The notes beneath the pieces are model-generated. The model was not told the DNA's origin and did no database searches. It was given only the letters and a program-made list of their open reading frames with translations. A DNA stretch of 45,347 bases from NCBI GenBank assembly GCA_018817585.1, contig JAHITE010000030.1, positions 1 to 45,347 on the forward strand, read 5' to 3'. Below, piece after piece: positions 17,781 through 27,014 of this stretch (positions within the stretch are counted from its first letter, which is position 1; every line of letters begins with the position of its first letter). The position numbers and the translations under genes were made by a program. Origin of the DNA: Candidatus Omnitrophota bacterium. GTDB taxonomy: Bacteria; Omnitrophota; Gorgyraeia; B26-G9.

Positions 17781-18695
17781 GTGAAAATATTAGTTACTGG
17801 CGGGGCTGGATATAAGGGAGTTAAATTAGTTGCGAAATTACTTTCTAAAGGATATGATGTCACTCTTTTAGATAATTTCATGTATGGCTTTGAGCCTATT
17901 CTTCATTTAGTTGAAAATAAAAAATTAACAGTTTTAAAACAAGACATACGCAATAAAATAGATAAAATATCAAGATATGATGTTATTTTTCATTTGGCCG
18001 GCCTTAGTGGATTTCCGGCATGTTCGGCAAATCCAGCGTCTGCTCAGCTTATTAATGTCGATGCGACAAAAAGCTTGTCTGACTCGTTAAGTAAAGACCA
18101 ACTAATTATTTATGCTTCAACGACTTCTTTTTATGGAAAATCAGGTAAGGCCTGCAATGAACAAACTCCGATTGATCCGGTAAGCCATTATGGCAGAACA
18201 AAATATATGGCAGAAAAAATTCTTGCTGAGAAGGATAATTATATCAGCCTTCGTTTTGCAACTGTGTTTGGTTTTAGCCCGAAGATGCGGATGGATTTAA
18301 TGGTAAATGATTTTGCTTTTAAAGCATTAAAAGAGGGTGTTGTTGTTTTGTTTGACGGGTATGCTAAAAGAACATTTATCCATATTGATGATGCAGTCGA
18401 TGCTTATATTTTTGCTATGGAGAATAGAGATAAAATGAAAGGTGAGGTTTTTAATGTTGGAGGCGATCATTTAAATTTTTCAAAGCTCGAAATTGCCCAA
18501 GCGATCCAAAAGCATATTGATTTTAAAATTATTGATTCTGATGTGAAAGACAAAGATGTTAGGCATTTTATTGTTTGCTATGAGAAAATCAAGAAAATGG
18601 GGTTTATCCCTCAAAAGAGTTTAGACGATGGAATTAAGGAATTGCTGCGTATTTTTAAATTTTATGAGTATTATTTACACTATAAGATAATTTAA
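17781..18695 (+). CDS. NAD-dependent sugar epimerase/dehydratase
   Basis: Extended SDR of 304 aa starting at a GTG one base after the previous stop, with GAGGAGAG as ribosome site. GGAGYKG (7-13) binds NAD, STTSFYG (113-119) holds the catalytic Ser/Thr and Tyr137/Lys141 lie in YGRTK. The Asp-Glu pair of 4,6-dehydratases is absent, which favours an epimerase or reductase. It precedes a cupin, acyltransferase and aminotransferase, so it may supply the sugar for an N-acylated amino sugar. Confidence 0.85.
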   Translation: MKILVTGGAGYKGVKLVAKLLSKGYDVTLLDNFMYGFEPILHLVENKKLTVLKQDIRNKIDKISRYDVIFHLAGLSGFPACSANPASAQLINVDATKSLSDSLSKDQLIIYASTTSFYGKSGKACNEQTPIDPVSHYGRTKYMAEKILAEKDNYISLRFATVFGFSPKMRMDLMVNDFAFKALKEGVVVLFDGYAKRTFIHIDDAVDAYIFAMENRDKMKGEVFNVGGDHLNFSKLEIAQAIQKHIDFKIIDSDVKDKDVRHFIVCYEKIKKMGFIPQKSLDDGIKELLRIFKFYEYYLHYKII

Positions 18696-18713
18696 AAAGA
18701 CAGGGGAGTTGTT

Positions 18714-19118
18714 ATGGGGCAAATAAGATTAAATAATGAAGTTGTGGCTATTTTTCATAAAGTTAATGAATGGAAGGAAGGGCTTGATTTTTTAACAGCG
18801 AATGAATCGTTTATTCAAGCAGGAACATGGTGGTATCCAAAAGATAAGGACCTTTGTTCTCATAAACATATTGTTAATAAGCGAATTGCCGAAATAACGC
18901 AGGAAGTTATTGTGGTTGTGAGTGGAAAAGTAAGAGTTGATTTATATAATGAAGATAGTAAAATATTTCATCAAGAAGAATTAGTTATCGGGGATGTAGG
19001 CATTATTTTGAGTGTAGGACATGGTTATCATATTCTGGAAGACAATACGAAGGTTGTTGAAGTAAAAAATGGCCCGTTTGTTTCCGTTGAAAAAGATAAA
19101 GTACTACTAGATAGTTAG
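18714..19118 (+). CDS. Cupin protein linked to DegT aminotransferase (copy 1)
   Basis: Single-domain cupin of 134 aa. CSHKH supplies a metal-binding HxH; TQEVIVVVSGKVRVDLY, GDVGIILSVGHGYHIL and VVEVKNGPF follow. The same ordered motifs occur in the cupin at 26601, and both lie next to a DegT-type aminotransferase. Small cupins called FdtA/QdtA isomerise keto-sugars before amination, and with the acyltransferase and aminotransferase next door the set resembles FdtA-FdtC-FdtB. However, the FdtA signature is not clearly present, so the reaction is only suggested. Confidence 0.75.
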   Translation: MGQIRLNNEVVAIFHKVNEWKEGLDFLTANESFIQAGTWWYPKDKDLCSHKHIVNKRIAEITQEVIVVVSGKVRVDLYNEDSKIFHQEELVIGDVGIILSVGHGYHILEDNTKVVEVKNGPFVSVEKDKVLLDS

Positions 19119-19154
19119 ATAGGGTTATATAAAAGAATCTTTAAACGAGGGATT

Positions 19155-19712
19155 ATGGGAAATATATTTTTTGATCTTAAAAAATTAAAATATTGCGGAA
19201 AAAATGTTATTATTGGCAAGACTGCACGTATTCGGTATCCTGAGTTGGTTTCTATTGGTGATAATTGTATTATTGATGATTTTACTTATATATCAACTCC
19301 GCTTGAGTTAAAAGGCAATATCCATATTAGCTCTGGATGTAAAATCATTGGCGGGAAAAATTCAAAGGTGACTATTGATGAATATTCTACGCTTTCACCT
19401 GGGGTAGTTTTAGTCGCAGGGAGCGATGATTATGTCGGAGGTATTGCAACGCCAATGGTTGCGAATGAATTTAAAGGAGATATTGTTATTGGTTCTATTT
19501 GTTTAGGGAGGCATTGTGTTGTAGGATCAAATACGGTTGTGCTTCCAAATGTTGTTTTTGGTGAAGGAGCGGCTGTAGGAGCTCTTTCGCTTGTAAAGAA
19601 TGATTTAAATCCATGGATATTGTATGCAGGTATCCCCGCAAAAGAAATTAAAAACAGAAATAAAGATCAAATATTGAGCTTTGAAAAGAGATTAAAGGAG
19701 AAAAAACAATGA
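19155..19712 (+). CDS. Left-handed beta-helix (hexapeptide) acyltransferase
   Basis: A 185-aa protein built of imperfect hexapeptide turns (IGDNCIID, ISSGCKIIGG, VVGSNTVVLPNVVFGEGAAVGALSLV), ending in YAGIPAKEIKNR, the usual tail of acetyltransferases of the LacA/WbbJ/QdtC group. It uses an acyl-CoA donor. Its stop overlaps the aminotransferase start by 4 bases (ATGA), so it probably N-acylates the amino sugar made by that enzyme. Confidence 0.85.
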   Translation: MGNIFFDLKKLKYCGKNVIIGKTARIRYPELVSIGDNCIIDDFTYISTPLELKGNIHISSGCKIIGGKNSKVTIDEYSTLSPGVVLVAGSDDYVGGIATPMVANEFKGDIVIGSICLGRHCVVGSNTVVLPNVVFGEGAAVGALSLVKNDLNPWILYAGIPAKEIKNRNKDQILSFEKRLKEKKQ

Positions 19713-20797
19713 ATTTTATTGCACAAATGGAGCCTTGGTTTGGCGATGAAGAAAAAAATGCCATAAACGAATACATGGAAGCAGGAGGCTGGATAACTGA
19801 ATTTAAGAAAACTGCAGCTTTTGAAAAAATGATTGCAGAATATACAAATGCAAAAGAATGTATTGTTGTTAATAATGGGACTATTAGTTTGACATTGGCG
19901 GCATTGGCTATCGGGCTTCAATCTGGTGATGAAATTTTAGTGCCAAATTATACGATGATTGCAACAGCGAATTCCGCAAAAATGATAGGCGCAACCCCGG
20001 TATTTGTTGATGTAGAAAGAGAAACGCTTTGCATGGATATTAAAAAAGCTGAAAAAGCGATCACAAGTAAAACTAAGGCCCTTACATTGGTTACGGCAAA
20101 TGGGCGTTATCCAAAATCGGGGATTGAATCATTTATTGAATTAGCAAATAAATATAATCTCGTTTTATTGGAAGATTCTGCTCAGTCACTAGGATCTTTT
20201 TACCCGAATGGTAAGCATCAAGGAACTGTTGGCAAAATTGGCAGTTTTTCTTTTTCTGCGCCAAAGGTGATTTCAACCGGGCAAGGAGGAGCACTTGTAA
20301 CGAATGATGAGGCAATGGCTTTTAAAATTCGAAAATTAAAGGATTTTGGAAGGAGCGGAGGGGGTAATGACATCCATGATTCCATTGGATATAATTTTAA
20401 GTTTACGGAGCTTCAGGCTTGTATTGGAATAGAGCAAATGAAAAAACTTCCGTGGAGAGTTGATCGAAAAAAAGAAATTATGCGTTTATACAAAGAATTA
20501 CTCAAAGATGTAAAACAAATTACTTTTTTCGAGCAAGATTTAGAACGGACTTCACCTTGGTTTGTTGATGTTTTTGCTGATGATCGAGATGATTTGATGA
20601 GGTTTTTAAAAGATTCTGGTGTTGGGACTAGAGTGATGTATCCACCGATTAATCATCAGTTGGCATATCAGGTTCCAGGAGAACATGAAGTTTCAAATTT
20701 AGTCGGTAAAAAAGGATTGTGGCTGCCTTCGTCTTCTCAGCTTTCTAATGAACAGATACAGTTTGTTTGTAAAAAAATCAAGGCTTTTTTTAAGTAA
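19709..20797 (+). CDS. DegT/DnrJ/EryC1-type PLP sugar aminotransferase
   Basis: Transfers an amino group from glutamate to a nucleotide-linked keto-sugar. 362 aa; NNGTISLTLA and PNYTMIATANS form the PLP pocket, Asp156 (LLEDSAQSLGS) pairs with the pyridine nitrogen and Lys186 (SFSAPKVISTGQGG) is the PLP lysine. The family hallmark VH.YG is replaced by VTANGRYPK, so the substrate loop diverges from the 27014 paralogue. Position after the cupin and acyltransferase suggests an N-acylated amino-deoxy sugar. Confidence 0.9.
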   Translation: MNFIAQMEPWFGDEEKNAINEYMEAGGWITEFKKTAAFEKMIAEYTNAKECIVVNNGTISLTLAALAIGLQSGDEILVPNYTMIATANSAKMIGATPVFVDVERETLCMDIKKAEKAITSKTKALTLVTANGRYPKSGIESFIELANKYNLVLLEDSAQSLGSFYPNGKHQGTVGKIGSFSFSAPKVISTGQGGALVTNDEAMAFKIRKLKDFGRSGGGNDIHDSIGYNFKFTELQACIGIEQMKKLPWRVDRKKEIMRLYKELLKDVKQITFFEQDLERTSPWFVDVFADDRDDLMRFLKDSGVGTRVMYPPINHQLAYQVPGEHEVSNLVGKKGLWLPSSSQLSNEQIQFVCKKIKAFFK

Positions 20798-20922
20798 CTT
20801 ATTGTTTTAACGTAAAATGGAGTGTTAGCAGGAATATTGTTGGACTTGGAAGGTAGAATGCTTTTCGTTGGTAGATTAATTGGATAATAAAGAGTTTTTC
20901 TCAAAGATTAGCGGAGTAGATT

Positions 20923-21810
20923 TTGGTAACAGTAAAAATTCTTGGTGGATTAGGGAACCAATTGTTTGAATATGCGTTTGGCAGGGCTCATTCATTGCGA
21001 AAGAATACAGATCTTTGTTTGGATTACTATTACCAAACAATGCGTACTGATTTTGACGGAGTGAATTTAACAAGGATCACTGATATTTTCGATTTACCAG
21101 TAAAGCTATATGTCGGAAAAAAAAGAAGGAAAGTAGTTAAACAATATGGTTTGAATTATTTTGATTATTTATTCTTTGCAGTATACAAAAGAACACGGTG
21201 TTTTATTACGGAAGATAATTACGCTGATTCTCTAGAGAAAATTGTAAAAAGCAAAAATATCTATGTTGATGGGTATTGGCAAAGTGAACAGTATTTTGCC
21301 AATATTAATGATATTGTCCGTGATGACCTTAGATTTAAGATAGAAAAAGATGTAAGCAGTCTTGAAGTCTATAAAAAAATAACGCAGAGTAATTCTATAG
21401 GTATTCATATAAGGGGGAAGGATTATATTAATCACCCTTGGTATGAAGCGCTAGCTATTAAATATTATATTGATGGAATTAATTTTATTTCTAAAACTAA
21501 TCCGGATTTCAAAGTTTTTATTTTCACGGATGATATTGAGCATGTTTGTAAGAATCTTAAAGAATTGTTAAGTTATTCAGAAATTGTTAAAGTGAATTCA
21601 AACTTTAATTCAGATGCGGTTGATTTATTGCTTATGAGCAAGTGTAGGCATAATATTATTTGTAATAGCAGTTTTAGCTGGTGGGGTGCATGGTTAAACA
21701 ATAATTCAAACAAAATTGTTGTTGCTCCAAGTAGATGGTTCAAGCGTCAAAGTCCTGTTGATGGGAGTAAGATCATCCCTAATAGCTGGCATAAAATAGC
21801 AAATTCATAA
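20923..21810 (+). CDS. Glycosyltransferase family 11 (alpha-1,2-fucosyltransferase-like)
   Basis: Uses GDP-fucose to form an alpha-1,2 linkage in characterised members. The N-terminus ILGGLGNQLFEYAFGRA, the donor-site HIRGKDY (162-168; usually HxRRGDY, so the second Arg is replaced) and the C-terminal NSSFSWWGAWLN are family 11 motifs. 295 aa, normal size. The start is a TTG with GGAG seven bases upstream; no ATG fits before GGLGNQ. GDP-fucose is supplied by gmd/fcl at 6461-8477. Confidence 0.9.
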   Translation: MVTVKILGGLGNQLFEYAFGRAHSLRKNTDLCLDYYYQTMRTDFDGVNLTRITDIFDLPVKLYVGKKRRKVVKQYGLNYFDYLFFAVYKRTRCFITEDNYADSLEKIVKSKNIYVDGYWQSEQYFANINDIVRDDLRFKIEKDVSSLEVYKKITQSNSIGIHIRGKDYINHPWYEALAIKYYIDGINFISKTNPDFKVFIFTDDIEHVCKNLKELLSYSEIVKVNSNFNSDAVDLLLMSKCRHNIICNSSFSWWGAWLNNNSNKIVVAPSRWFKRQSPVDGSKIIPNSWHKIANS

Positions 21811-21827
21811 AAGATATTAAGGGCTAT

Positions 21828-22550
21828 ATGTATAAAGTAGTTAAAAAGTTATTAAAAAAAAGTTCTTTTATGCGGAAGATATTTGGAACTTGCGATAATC
21901 AAGGAGCAAGGGATAAATTTGTTATAGATGAGCTAAAGAAAATCCCGGCAGGAGAAGTATTGTTAGATGCAGGGAGTGGGGCTCAAAGATATCGGAATTA
22001 TTGTAGTCACCTTGTGTATAAAGCACAAGATTTTGGTGAATTTGAGGTTGATCTTGTGCCGTCATATTCTGGGCATATAAAAAAATTTCAATATGGCAAG
22101 TTAGATTATACAGGGAATATTTGGAGTATTGATGAAAGAGCTGAAAGCTTTGATGTAATATTATGTACAGAGGTTTTGGAACATGTTCCTTATCCAAATG
22201 AAACGATCAAGGAGTTTTTTCGATTGCTTAAGAAGGGTGGCAAATTAATCTTAACAGCTCCTTCGAATTGCTTAAGACATATGGATCCTTATTATTTTTA
22301 TTCTGGGTTTAGTGATAGATGGTTTAGCGAATTTCTTCTTAAGAATGGGTTTTTGATAGATCAAATGGTAACAGTCGGAGATTTCAATAGTTGGATGAGA
22401 GCTATAGTTGGAGGAACTTTATCAAGAGTTAATCTGCTTGAGCGATTGTTTTTGTTCCCTTCGTTTGTTTATTTTTCTTTAAAAAATAAAACCTTAGAAT
22501 CGACAGCTTCTTTATGTGAAGGATATTATCTTGTTGCTTACAAAAAGTAG
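21828..22550 (+). CDS. Class I SAM-dependent methyltransferase
   Basis: 240 aa with motif I LLDAGSGAQRY (45-55), FDVILCTEVLEHVPYPN and FFRLLKKGGKLILTAPS. The first ~40 residues are basic. Typical Methyltransf_11 protein of polysaccharide clusters; 17 bases after the fucosyltransferase. Substrate unknown. Confidence 0.84.
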   Translation: MYKVVKKLLKKSSFMRKIFGTCDNQGARDKFVIDELKKIPAGEVLLDAGSGAQRYRNYCSHLVYKAQDFGEFEVDLVPSYSGHIKKFQYGKLDYTGNIWSIDERAESFDVILCTEVLEHVPYPNETIKEFFRLLKKGGKLILTAPSNCLRHMDPYYFYSGFSDRWFSEFLLKNGFLIDQMVTVGDFNSWMRAIVGGTLSRVNLLERLFLFPSFVYFSLKNKTLESTASLCEGYYLVAYKK

Positions 22551-22597
22551 TTTAACTTTGACATTTAATGTTAGAAAATTGGGTAAGGATTTAATCA

Positions 22598-23638
22598 ATG
22601 AATCAGCGTAGGCCAAGAGTTACTGTCTTAATGCCTGTTTATAATTGCGAAAGATACTTAAAAGAGGCGATTGATAGTATCCTGATGCAAAGCTATCGTG
22701 ATTATGAATTTATTATAATTAATGATGGGTCTACTGATCGAACTGCTGAGATTTTAAAATTATATAGTGATGAACGGATCAGGATTATTCACCATGAAAA
22801 GAATATAGGGCTTCCTTCTGTGCTGAATAAAGCGATAGAGTTATCGGTTGGCGAATATATAGTTAGAATGGACGCTGATGATATTAGCTTGCCAACTAGG
22901 ATTGAAAAACAGCTCAGGTTCATGGATGATCATCCGGATGTTGGTATTTGCGGTACATGGATTAAATATATAGGTGCTCCCTGGCGACCGTGGCGGGTTC
23001 AAATCTATAAATATCCTATAAAGCATAGGGATATTAAAGCTAGGATGCTGTTCCGTTCGATGTTAGCACATCCGGCGGTTATGATGCGCAGGAGCCTGCT
23101 TAATAGATTTCAGTTAAGATATGAATCAGAGTATTTTCCTTCGGAAGACTGGTTGTTTTGGAAAAGGAGCAGTTTTTGTTTTTCATTGTCTAATTTACCA
23201 GAGGTTTTGCTTTTGTATAGAGTTCATCCGGAAAGTATAACCCATACTAAGAAAGAGCGGGAGTTCGAGACCGTTAAGCGTATAAATAGATTACATTTTC
23301 AGGCTCTTGGTATGGATTTTAGCCCGGAAGAGTTATTGCTGTATTGGCATTATTCAATGGATTTTGAGATTGAGGTTTTGATACGATTCCATTCGTGGTT
23401 AAAAAAAGTGCAGGAAGCGAATGTTTTAAAAAATATTTATCCTGAACCGGAGTTATCTCAAGCACTTGCTGAAGAATGGGTTTCTGCATGTTGGAGAAGT
23501 TCCGGGATGGGTATTGATGTATGGTTTTTGTTTTGGCGATTACCTTTTGGCCGTTTAGCTAGACCTAGCTTGGGACAGATTATACGGTTCTTTCTAAGAT
23601 GTTTGATGAAGTGGCGGCCAGGGGGTGGGGTATTGTGA
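22598..23638 (+). CDS. Glycosyltransferase family 2
   Basis: 346 aa. VTVLMPVYNCERYLKEAIDS, INDGSTDRT and the metal motif MDADD (91-95) define a classic inverting GT-A enzyme; SEDWLFWKRSS provides the later acidic catalytic position. The C-terminal third is Trp/Leu/Arg-rich. It overlaps the following methyltransferase start by 4 bases (GTGA). Confidence 0.9.
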   Translation: MNQRRPRVTVLMPVYNCERYLKEAIDSILMQSYRDYEFIIINDGSTDRTAEILKLYSDERIRIIHHEKNIGLPSVLNKAIELSVGEYIVRMDADDISLPTRIEKQLRFMDDHPDVGICGTWIKYIGAPWRPWRVQIYKYPIKHRDIKARMLFRSMLAHPAVMMRRSLLNRFQLRYESEYFPSEDWLFWKRSSFCFSLSNLPEVLLLYRVHPESITHTKKEREFETVKRINRLHFQALGMDFSPEELLLYWHYSMDFEIEVLIRFHSWLKKVQEANVLKNIYPEPELSQALAEEWVSACWRSSGMGIDVWFLFWRLPFGRLARPSLGQIIRFFLRCLMKWRPGGGVL

Positions 23639-24597
23639 ATTTAATGAATAAACGTGACGCGGTTAGATTTTACGACGATAGATATGCCCAGGGATATATG
23701 GAAGAATGGCCTCTTGAGGAGAAACAGCGTGTGCTAGATGTTATCAAAAGTTTGGATTTGCCAGAGACAGGAATGGCATTGGATTTTGGGTGTGGGAATG
23801 GTTTTTTTACAGATGTTATAAAGCAGGCATTGCCCCAGTGGGATGTTTATGGTGTGGATATTAGTCCCATAGCTGTGAATAAGGCCAGAACAAAATACCC
23901 TCACTGTTCGTTCTCTTTAGTCTCACACGGACTTTTGGATAAGAAGGGGTGTGATTTTTTGCTGACCCATCATGTGCTGGAGCATGTTCTAGATGTAGCT
24001 GAATCATGGCGTGTAATCAATAGTTATGGAAAGTCAAGAATGTCGATATTGCATATTTTGCCTTGCGGTAATAAAGGAAGTTTTGAATATAATCTGTGTG
24101 CACTTAGGGTAGACGGCATTGACAAGGAGCAAGGAGGTAGATTTGTTTTTGAAGACAACGGTCATCTTAGAAGATTGACAGCGGAGCAAATGAATGATTT
24201 TGCTGCTTCCCATGGTTTTAAACTGGTCTTTGATTTGTATAACTATCAGTTTTTTGGGGCAATTGATTGGATTTCTCTTGGAAGCTTTTTGTCTATCATT
24301 GAAATGACAGATTTCAGAAAGTCTAAAGACGGGATCTCGGCATTAAAGCTAATGTGTCTACGAGGCTTTTTTCTCCTTCTTAAATGTATGAGAGTTCCTG
24401 CTAACGCAATAGACTATAAAAGAACTATGATGAATAGATACAAGTATTATTTGTTTTTTATGATGCTTTTTGTGTTTTATCCTATCTCTAAATTAACCAA
24501 TGTCTGCCTAAGACATCTGACTGCTGCAGAGTGGAAGAGAAATAATCACAGAAAGAATGGAAGTGAAATGTACCTGTATTATACGCGGTGCGCATAA
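23635..24597 (+). CDS. Class I SAM-dependent methyltransferase with hydrophobic tail
   Basis: Motif I ALDFGCGNGFF (about 48-58), GVDISPIAV and FLLTHHVLEHVLDVAES are clear. I use GTG 23635, which forms a GTGA overlap with the preceding stop and follows GGGGTGGGG; ATG 23644 is the alternative, and the frame opens further upstream at 23599 within the GT2 gene. The last ~90 residues include a hydrophobic stretch (YYLFFMMLFVFYP), so membrane association is likely. Confidence 0.8.
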   Translation: MNLMNKRDAVRFYDDRYAQGYMEEWPLEEKQRVLDVIKSLDLPETGMALDFGCGNGFFTDVIKQALPQWDVYGVDISPIAVNKARTKYPHCSFSLVSHGLLDKKGCDFLLTHHVLEHVLDVAESWRVINSYGKSRMSILHILPCGNKGSFEYNLCALRVDGIDKEQGGRFVFEDNGHLRRLTAEQMNDFAASHGFKLVFDLYNYQFFGAIDWISLGSFLSIIEMTDFRKSKDGISALKLMCLRGFFLLLKCMRVPANAIDYKRTMMNRYKYYLFFMMLFVFYPISKLTNVCLRHLTAAEWKRNNHRKNGSEMYLYYTRCA

Positions 24598-24625
24598 ATG
24601 GCGATGTATATAAAAATGAGGTAGC

Positions 24626-25591
24626 ATGATAAAGAATATTTTTAAAAAAATAATTTATTTTTGTGATTTTCTCTTAATGCCTATAACTTTAATTAGTGCT
24701 GTTTTGTTTTTAGCTATAAGAAGGTTGGGTATGTGGAGAATGGTTTGGAGTAAAAAGATATTTATGAAGATCGGCGTTTTTCCCATAAGAGATCATTATT
24801 ATGAGCCGCTTTTCAACCCGAAACATCTTAAAAAATCTCTTAGGGATGACAGGGTGCTTCCTGGCATTGATTTTAATGACAGAGAACAGCTACAGATTTT
24901 GAATAAATTTAACTATAATGAAGAACTTAAAGAAATACCGATGGAACGGAGCGCTAATCTAGGATTTTATTATCGCAATCCAAGTATTGGACCAGGTGAT
25001 TCTGAGTATTTGTATAATATGATTAGATTGTTTAAGCCAAAGAGGCTAATTGAAATAGGAAGCGGTAATTCTACGCTTATGGTCATTAACGCTATTAGGC
25101 AAAATAAAAATGAAAATAGCGTGTATTATTGTGAGCATATATGTATAGAACCATATGAAATGGATTGGTTGAAAGATCTCGATATAAAACTTATAAGAGA
25201 AAAGGTCGAAGATTGTGATAAGAAAATATTTATGGATCTTGAGGCCAATGATATACTTTTTATAGATTCCTCGCATATTATAAGACCCCAAGGGGATGTT
25301 CTGTTTGAGTACTTAGAAATATTACCGATATTGAAAAAAGGTGTTTTGGTGCATGTGCACGATATCCTTACCCCTAAAGATTATCTAGATGAGTGGATAT
25401 TAAGAGATATGAAATTATGGAATGAGCAATATTTGCTGGAAGCATTTTTGACATTTAATAATAAGTATAAAATAATAGGGGCACTTAATTATCTAAGACA
25501 TAATTATCAACGTGAAATATTTGAAAAATGCCCGATATTAGCCGCGGATTTAGACGAAGAGCCCTGCTCCTTCTGGATCGCTAGAGTTTAA
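24626..25591 (+). CDS. Membrane-anchored class I methyltransferase (Methyltransf_24-like)
   Basis: 321 aa with an N-terminal membrane anchor (about residues 10-32) and a SAM-binding segment RLIEIGSGNST (140-150). ILFIDSSHIIRPQGD and KGVLVHVHDI resemble the Methyltransf_24 group, where the Asp/His cluster holds a metal. Acceptor unknown; the anchor suggests action on lipid-linked glycan. Confidence 0.78.
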   Translation: MIKNIFKKIIYFCDFLLMPITLISAVLFLAIRRLGMWRMVWSKKIFMKIGVFPIRDHYYEPLFNPKHLKKSLRDDRVLPGIDFNDREQLQILNKFNYNEELKEIPMERSANLGFYYRNPSIGPGDSEYLYNMIRLFKPKRLIEIGSGNSTLMVINAIRQNKNENSVYYCEHICIEPYEMDWLKDLDIKLIREKVEDCDKKIFMDLEANDILFIDSSHIIRPQGDVLFEYLEILPILKKGVLVHVHDILTPKDYLDEWILRDMKLWNEQYLLEAFLTFNNKYKIIGALNYLRHNYQREIFEKCPILAADLDEEPCSFWIARV

Positions 25592-25610
25592 GGAACTTAA
25601 TAAGACTTTT

Positions 25611-26528
25611 ATGACAAAAATGAAGAATCTAAAAATTTCATTTATTATTGCTACCGTTGATAGAGATGAGGATCTGCAGCGGTGTGTAACTTCAATTGAA
25701 AAGGCGCATGAATATAAAAAAGATATTTCGATTGAAACCTTTATCGTTATTCAAAAGGCAAAAGAAAAAAAGAATATTCAGGTTCTCTATCAGGATCTAA
25801 TCAATTTTTATTATATTGAAGAATTGGGATTATCTGGTGCAAGGAACTTTGCTATTGAAAAAAGCACAGGAGAGTATCTTGTTTTTTTGGATGACGATGC
25901 GGCAGTAAATGTTGATTTTCTAGAAGTGTTGGCAAAAAGAATTAGTGAGTACAGTGAGGTTAATGCTTTTTGCGGTAAACTATTGGATTATGATCAAAGT
26001 ACGCCTTTTTCAGTGCTTTTTCATGGTGATAAAGTGAAAAGTTTAAATAGATGGGATTATCAGTATTTCATGGGAAGTGCGCATGTATTAAGCCGTAAGG
26101 TATTAGAAAAAATAGGATATTATGATAAACAATTTGGTGTGGGTTCCGATTATTATCGTGGAGGAGAAGAGACTGATGTGTTTTTCAGACTTAAGGCAGG
26201 TAATGAGAAAGTCTTATATCTGCCTGATTTGGTGTTTCTCCATCCGATCACTTTACCTTCTTATAGCTACGCATATAATTACGGCCATGCAATTGGTGCG
26301 GTAATGACAAAACATTGTATTAATGATAAGCTAAATTTTTATATATATGTAGTTATTATTTTAAAATTAACAAGTAGAATGGCTATCAGGCTTCTGCAAA
26401 AAGTAATTTTTAAAGGTGCATATGTTAAGATGAATGAAAGATATCATTACGGCGCTTGGTTGCGGGGAATTTTTAGAGGAATAAAAGATTTTATTAGAAA
26501 AGAAGTAACTATTAAAAGAACAGGCTGA
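25611..26528 (+). CDS. Glycosyltransferase family 2
   Basis: 305 aa. KISFIIATVDRDEDLQRCV, GLSGARNFAIEKSTGEY and the metal motif FLDDDAA (93-98) are GT2 hallmarks; GGEETDVFFRL holds the catalytic acidic residue. A weakly hydrophobic segment near residues 240-265 may sit on the membrane. Spacing to neighbours is short (19 bases upstream). Confidence 0.88.
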   Translation: MTKMKNLKISFIIATVDRDEDLQRCVTSIEKAHEYKKDISIETFIVIQKAKEKKNIQVLYQDLINFYYIEELGLSGARNFAIEKSTGEYLVFLDDDAAVNVDFLEVLAKRISEYSEVNAFCGKLLDYDQSTPFSVLFHGDKVKSLNRWDYQYFMGSAHVLSRKVLEKIGYYDKQFGVGSDYYRGGEETDVFFRLKAGNEKVLYLPDLVFLHPITLPSYSYAYNYGHAIGAVMTKHCINDKLNFYIYVVIILKLTSRMAIRLLQKVIFKGAYVKMNERYHYGAWLRGIFRGIKDFIRKEVTIKRTG

Positions 26529-26600
26529 TTATTCTAAGTAGCTAGTTTTGGTTTTTATTTAAAACTTTTAGTGGAATGATATCAGAGAGGATAATTGTAT

Positions 26601-27014
26601 ATGATTGAAAAAATTGTGCATAATGATATTGTTATTGCTGTTATTATTTACAAGGATCATGAAAAGGATGGGATTCAGTTTGTTTCTCCAGAGGATTATT
26701 CTTTGCAGCTTGGTTCTATGAAACGTCCGAAGGGATATAAGATCCTTCCGCATATACATAATCCTATTGATAGGAAAACTGTAGGGACACAAGAGGTTTT
26801 GTTTGTGAAAAAGGGAAAAATTTGTATTGATTTTTATTCCTTTGAGCAGGTCTTTCTTGAGAATCGCCAATTATCTGCAGGCGATATTATTTTACTTGTC
26901 GGAGCAGGTCACGGCATTGAGGTGATTGAGGAAGCAGTTATTGTTGAAGTAAAGAACGGTCCGTATGTGAAAGATGCTGATAAAGGCCGTTTTGAAGGTA
27001 AGAAAGGGGCGTAA
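26601..27014 (+). CDS. Cupin protein linked to DegT aminotransferase (copy 2)
   Basis: About 137 aa from ATG 26601 (an in-frame TTG lies six bases upstream, AGAGAGG before both). Metal ligands HIH and the motifs TQEVLFVKKGKICIDFY, GDIILLVGAGHGIEVI and VIVEVKNGPYV match copy 1 at 18714 in order and spacing. The stop overlaps the aminotransferase ATG by one base (TAATG). Function unproven; a keto-sugar isomerase or epimerase acting before amination would fit. Confidence 0.76.
   Translation: MIEKIVHNDIVIAVIIYKDHEKDGIQFVSPEDYSLQLGSMKRPKGYKILPHIHNPIDRKTVGTQEVLFVKKGKICIDFYSFEQVFLENRQLSAGDIILLVGAGHGIEVIEEAVIVEVKNGPYVKDADKGRFEGKKGA

Noticed and set aside
18714-20797. Firm assignment of the cupin-acyltransferase-aminotransferase set as FdtA-FdtC-FdtB (dTDP-Fuc3NAc)
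   Set aside because: Order and sizes fit, but the cupin lacks a convincing FdtA signature and no RmlA/RmlB dTDP-sugar genes are in the window.
26122-26304. Short second-frame ORFs and all minus-strand ORFs within the genes
   Set aside because: They lie wholly inside well-supported + strand genes, have no recognisable motifs or ribosome sites, and their residue composition looks like frame-shadow translation.
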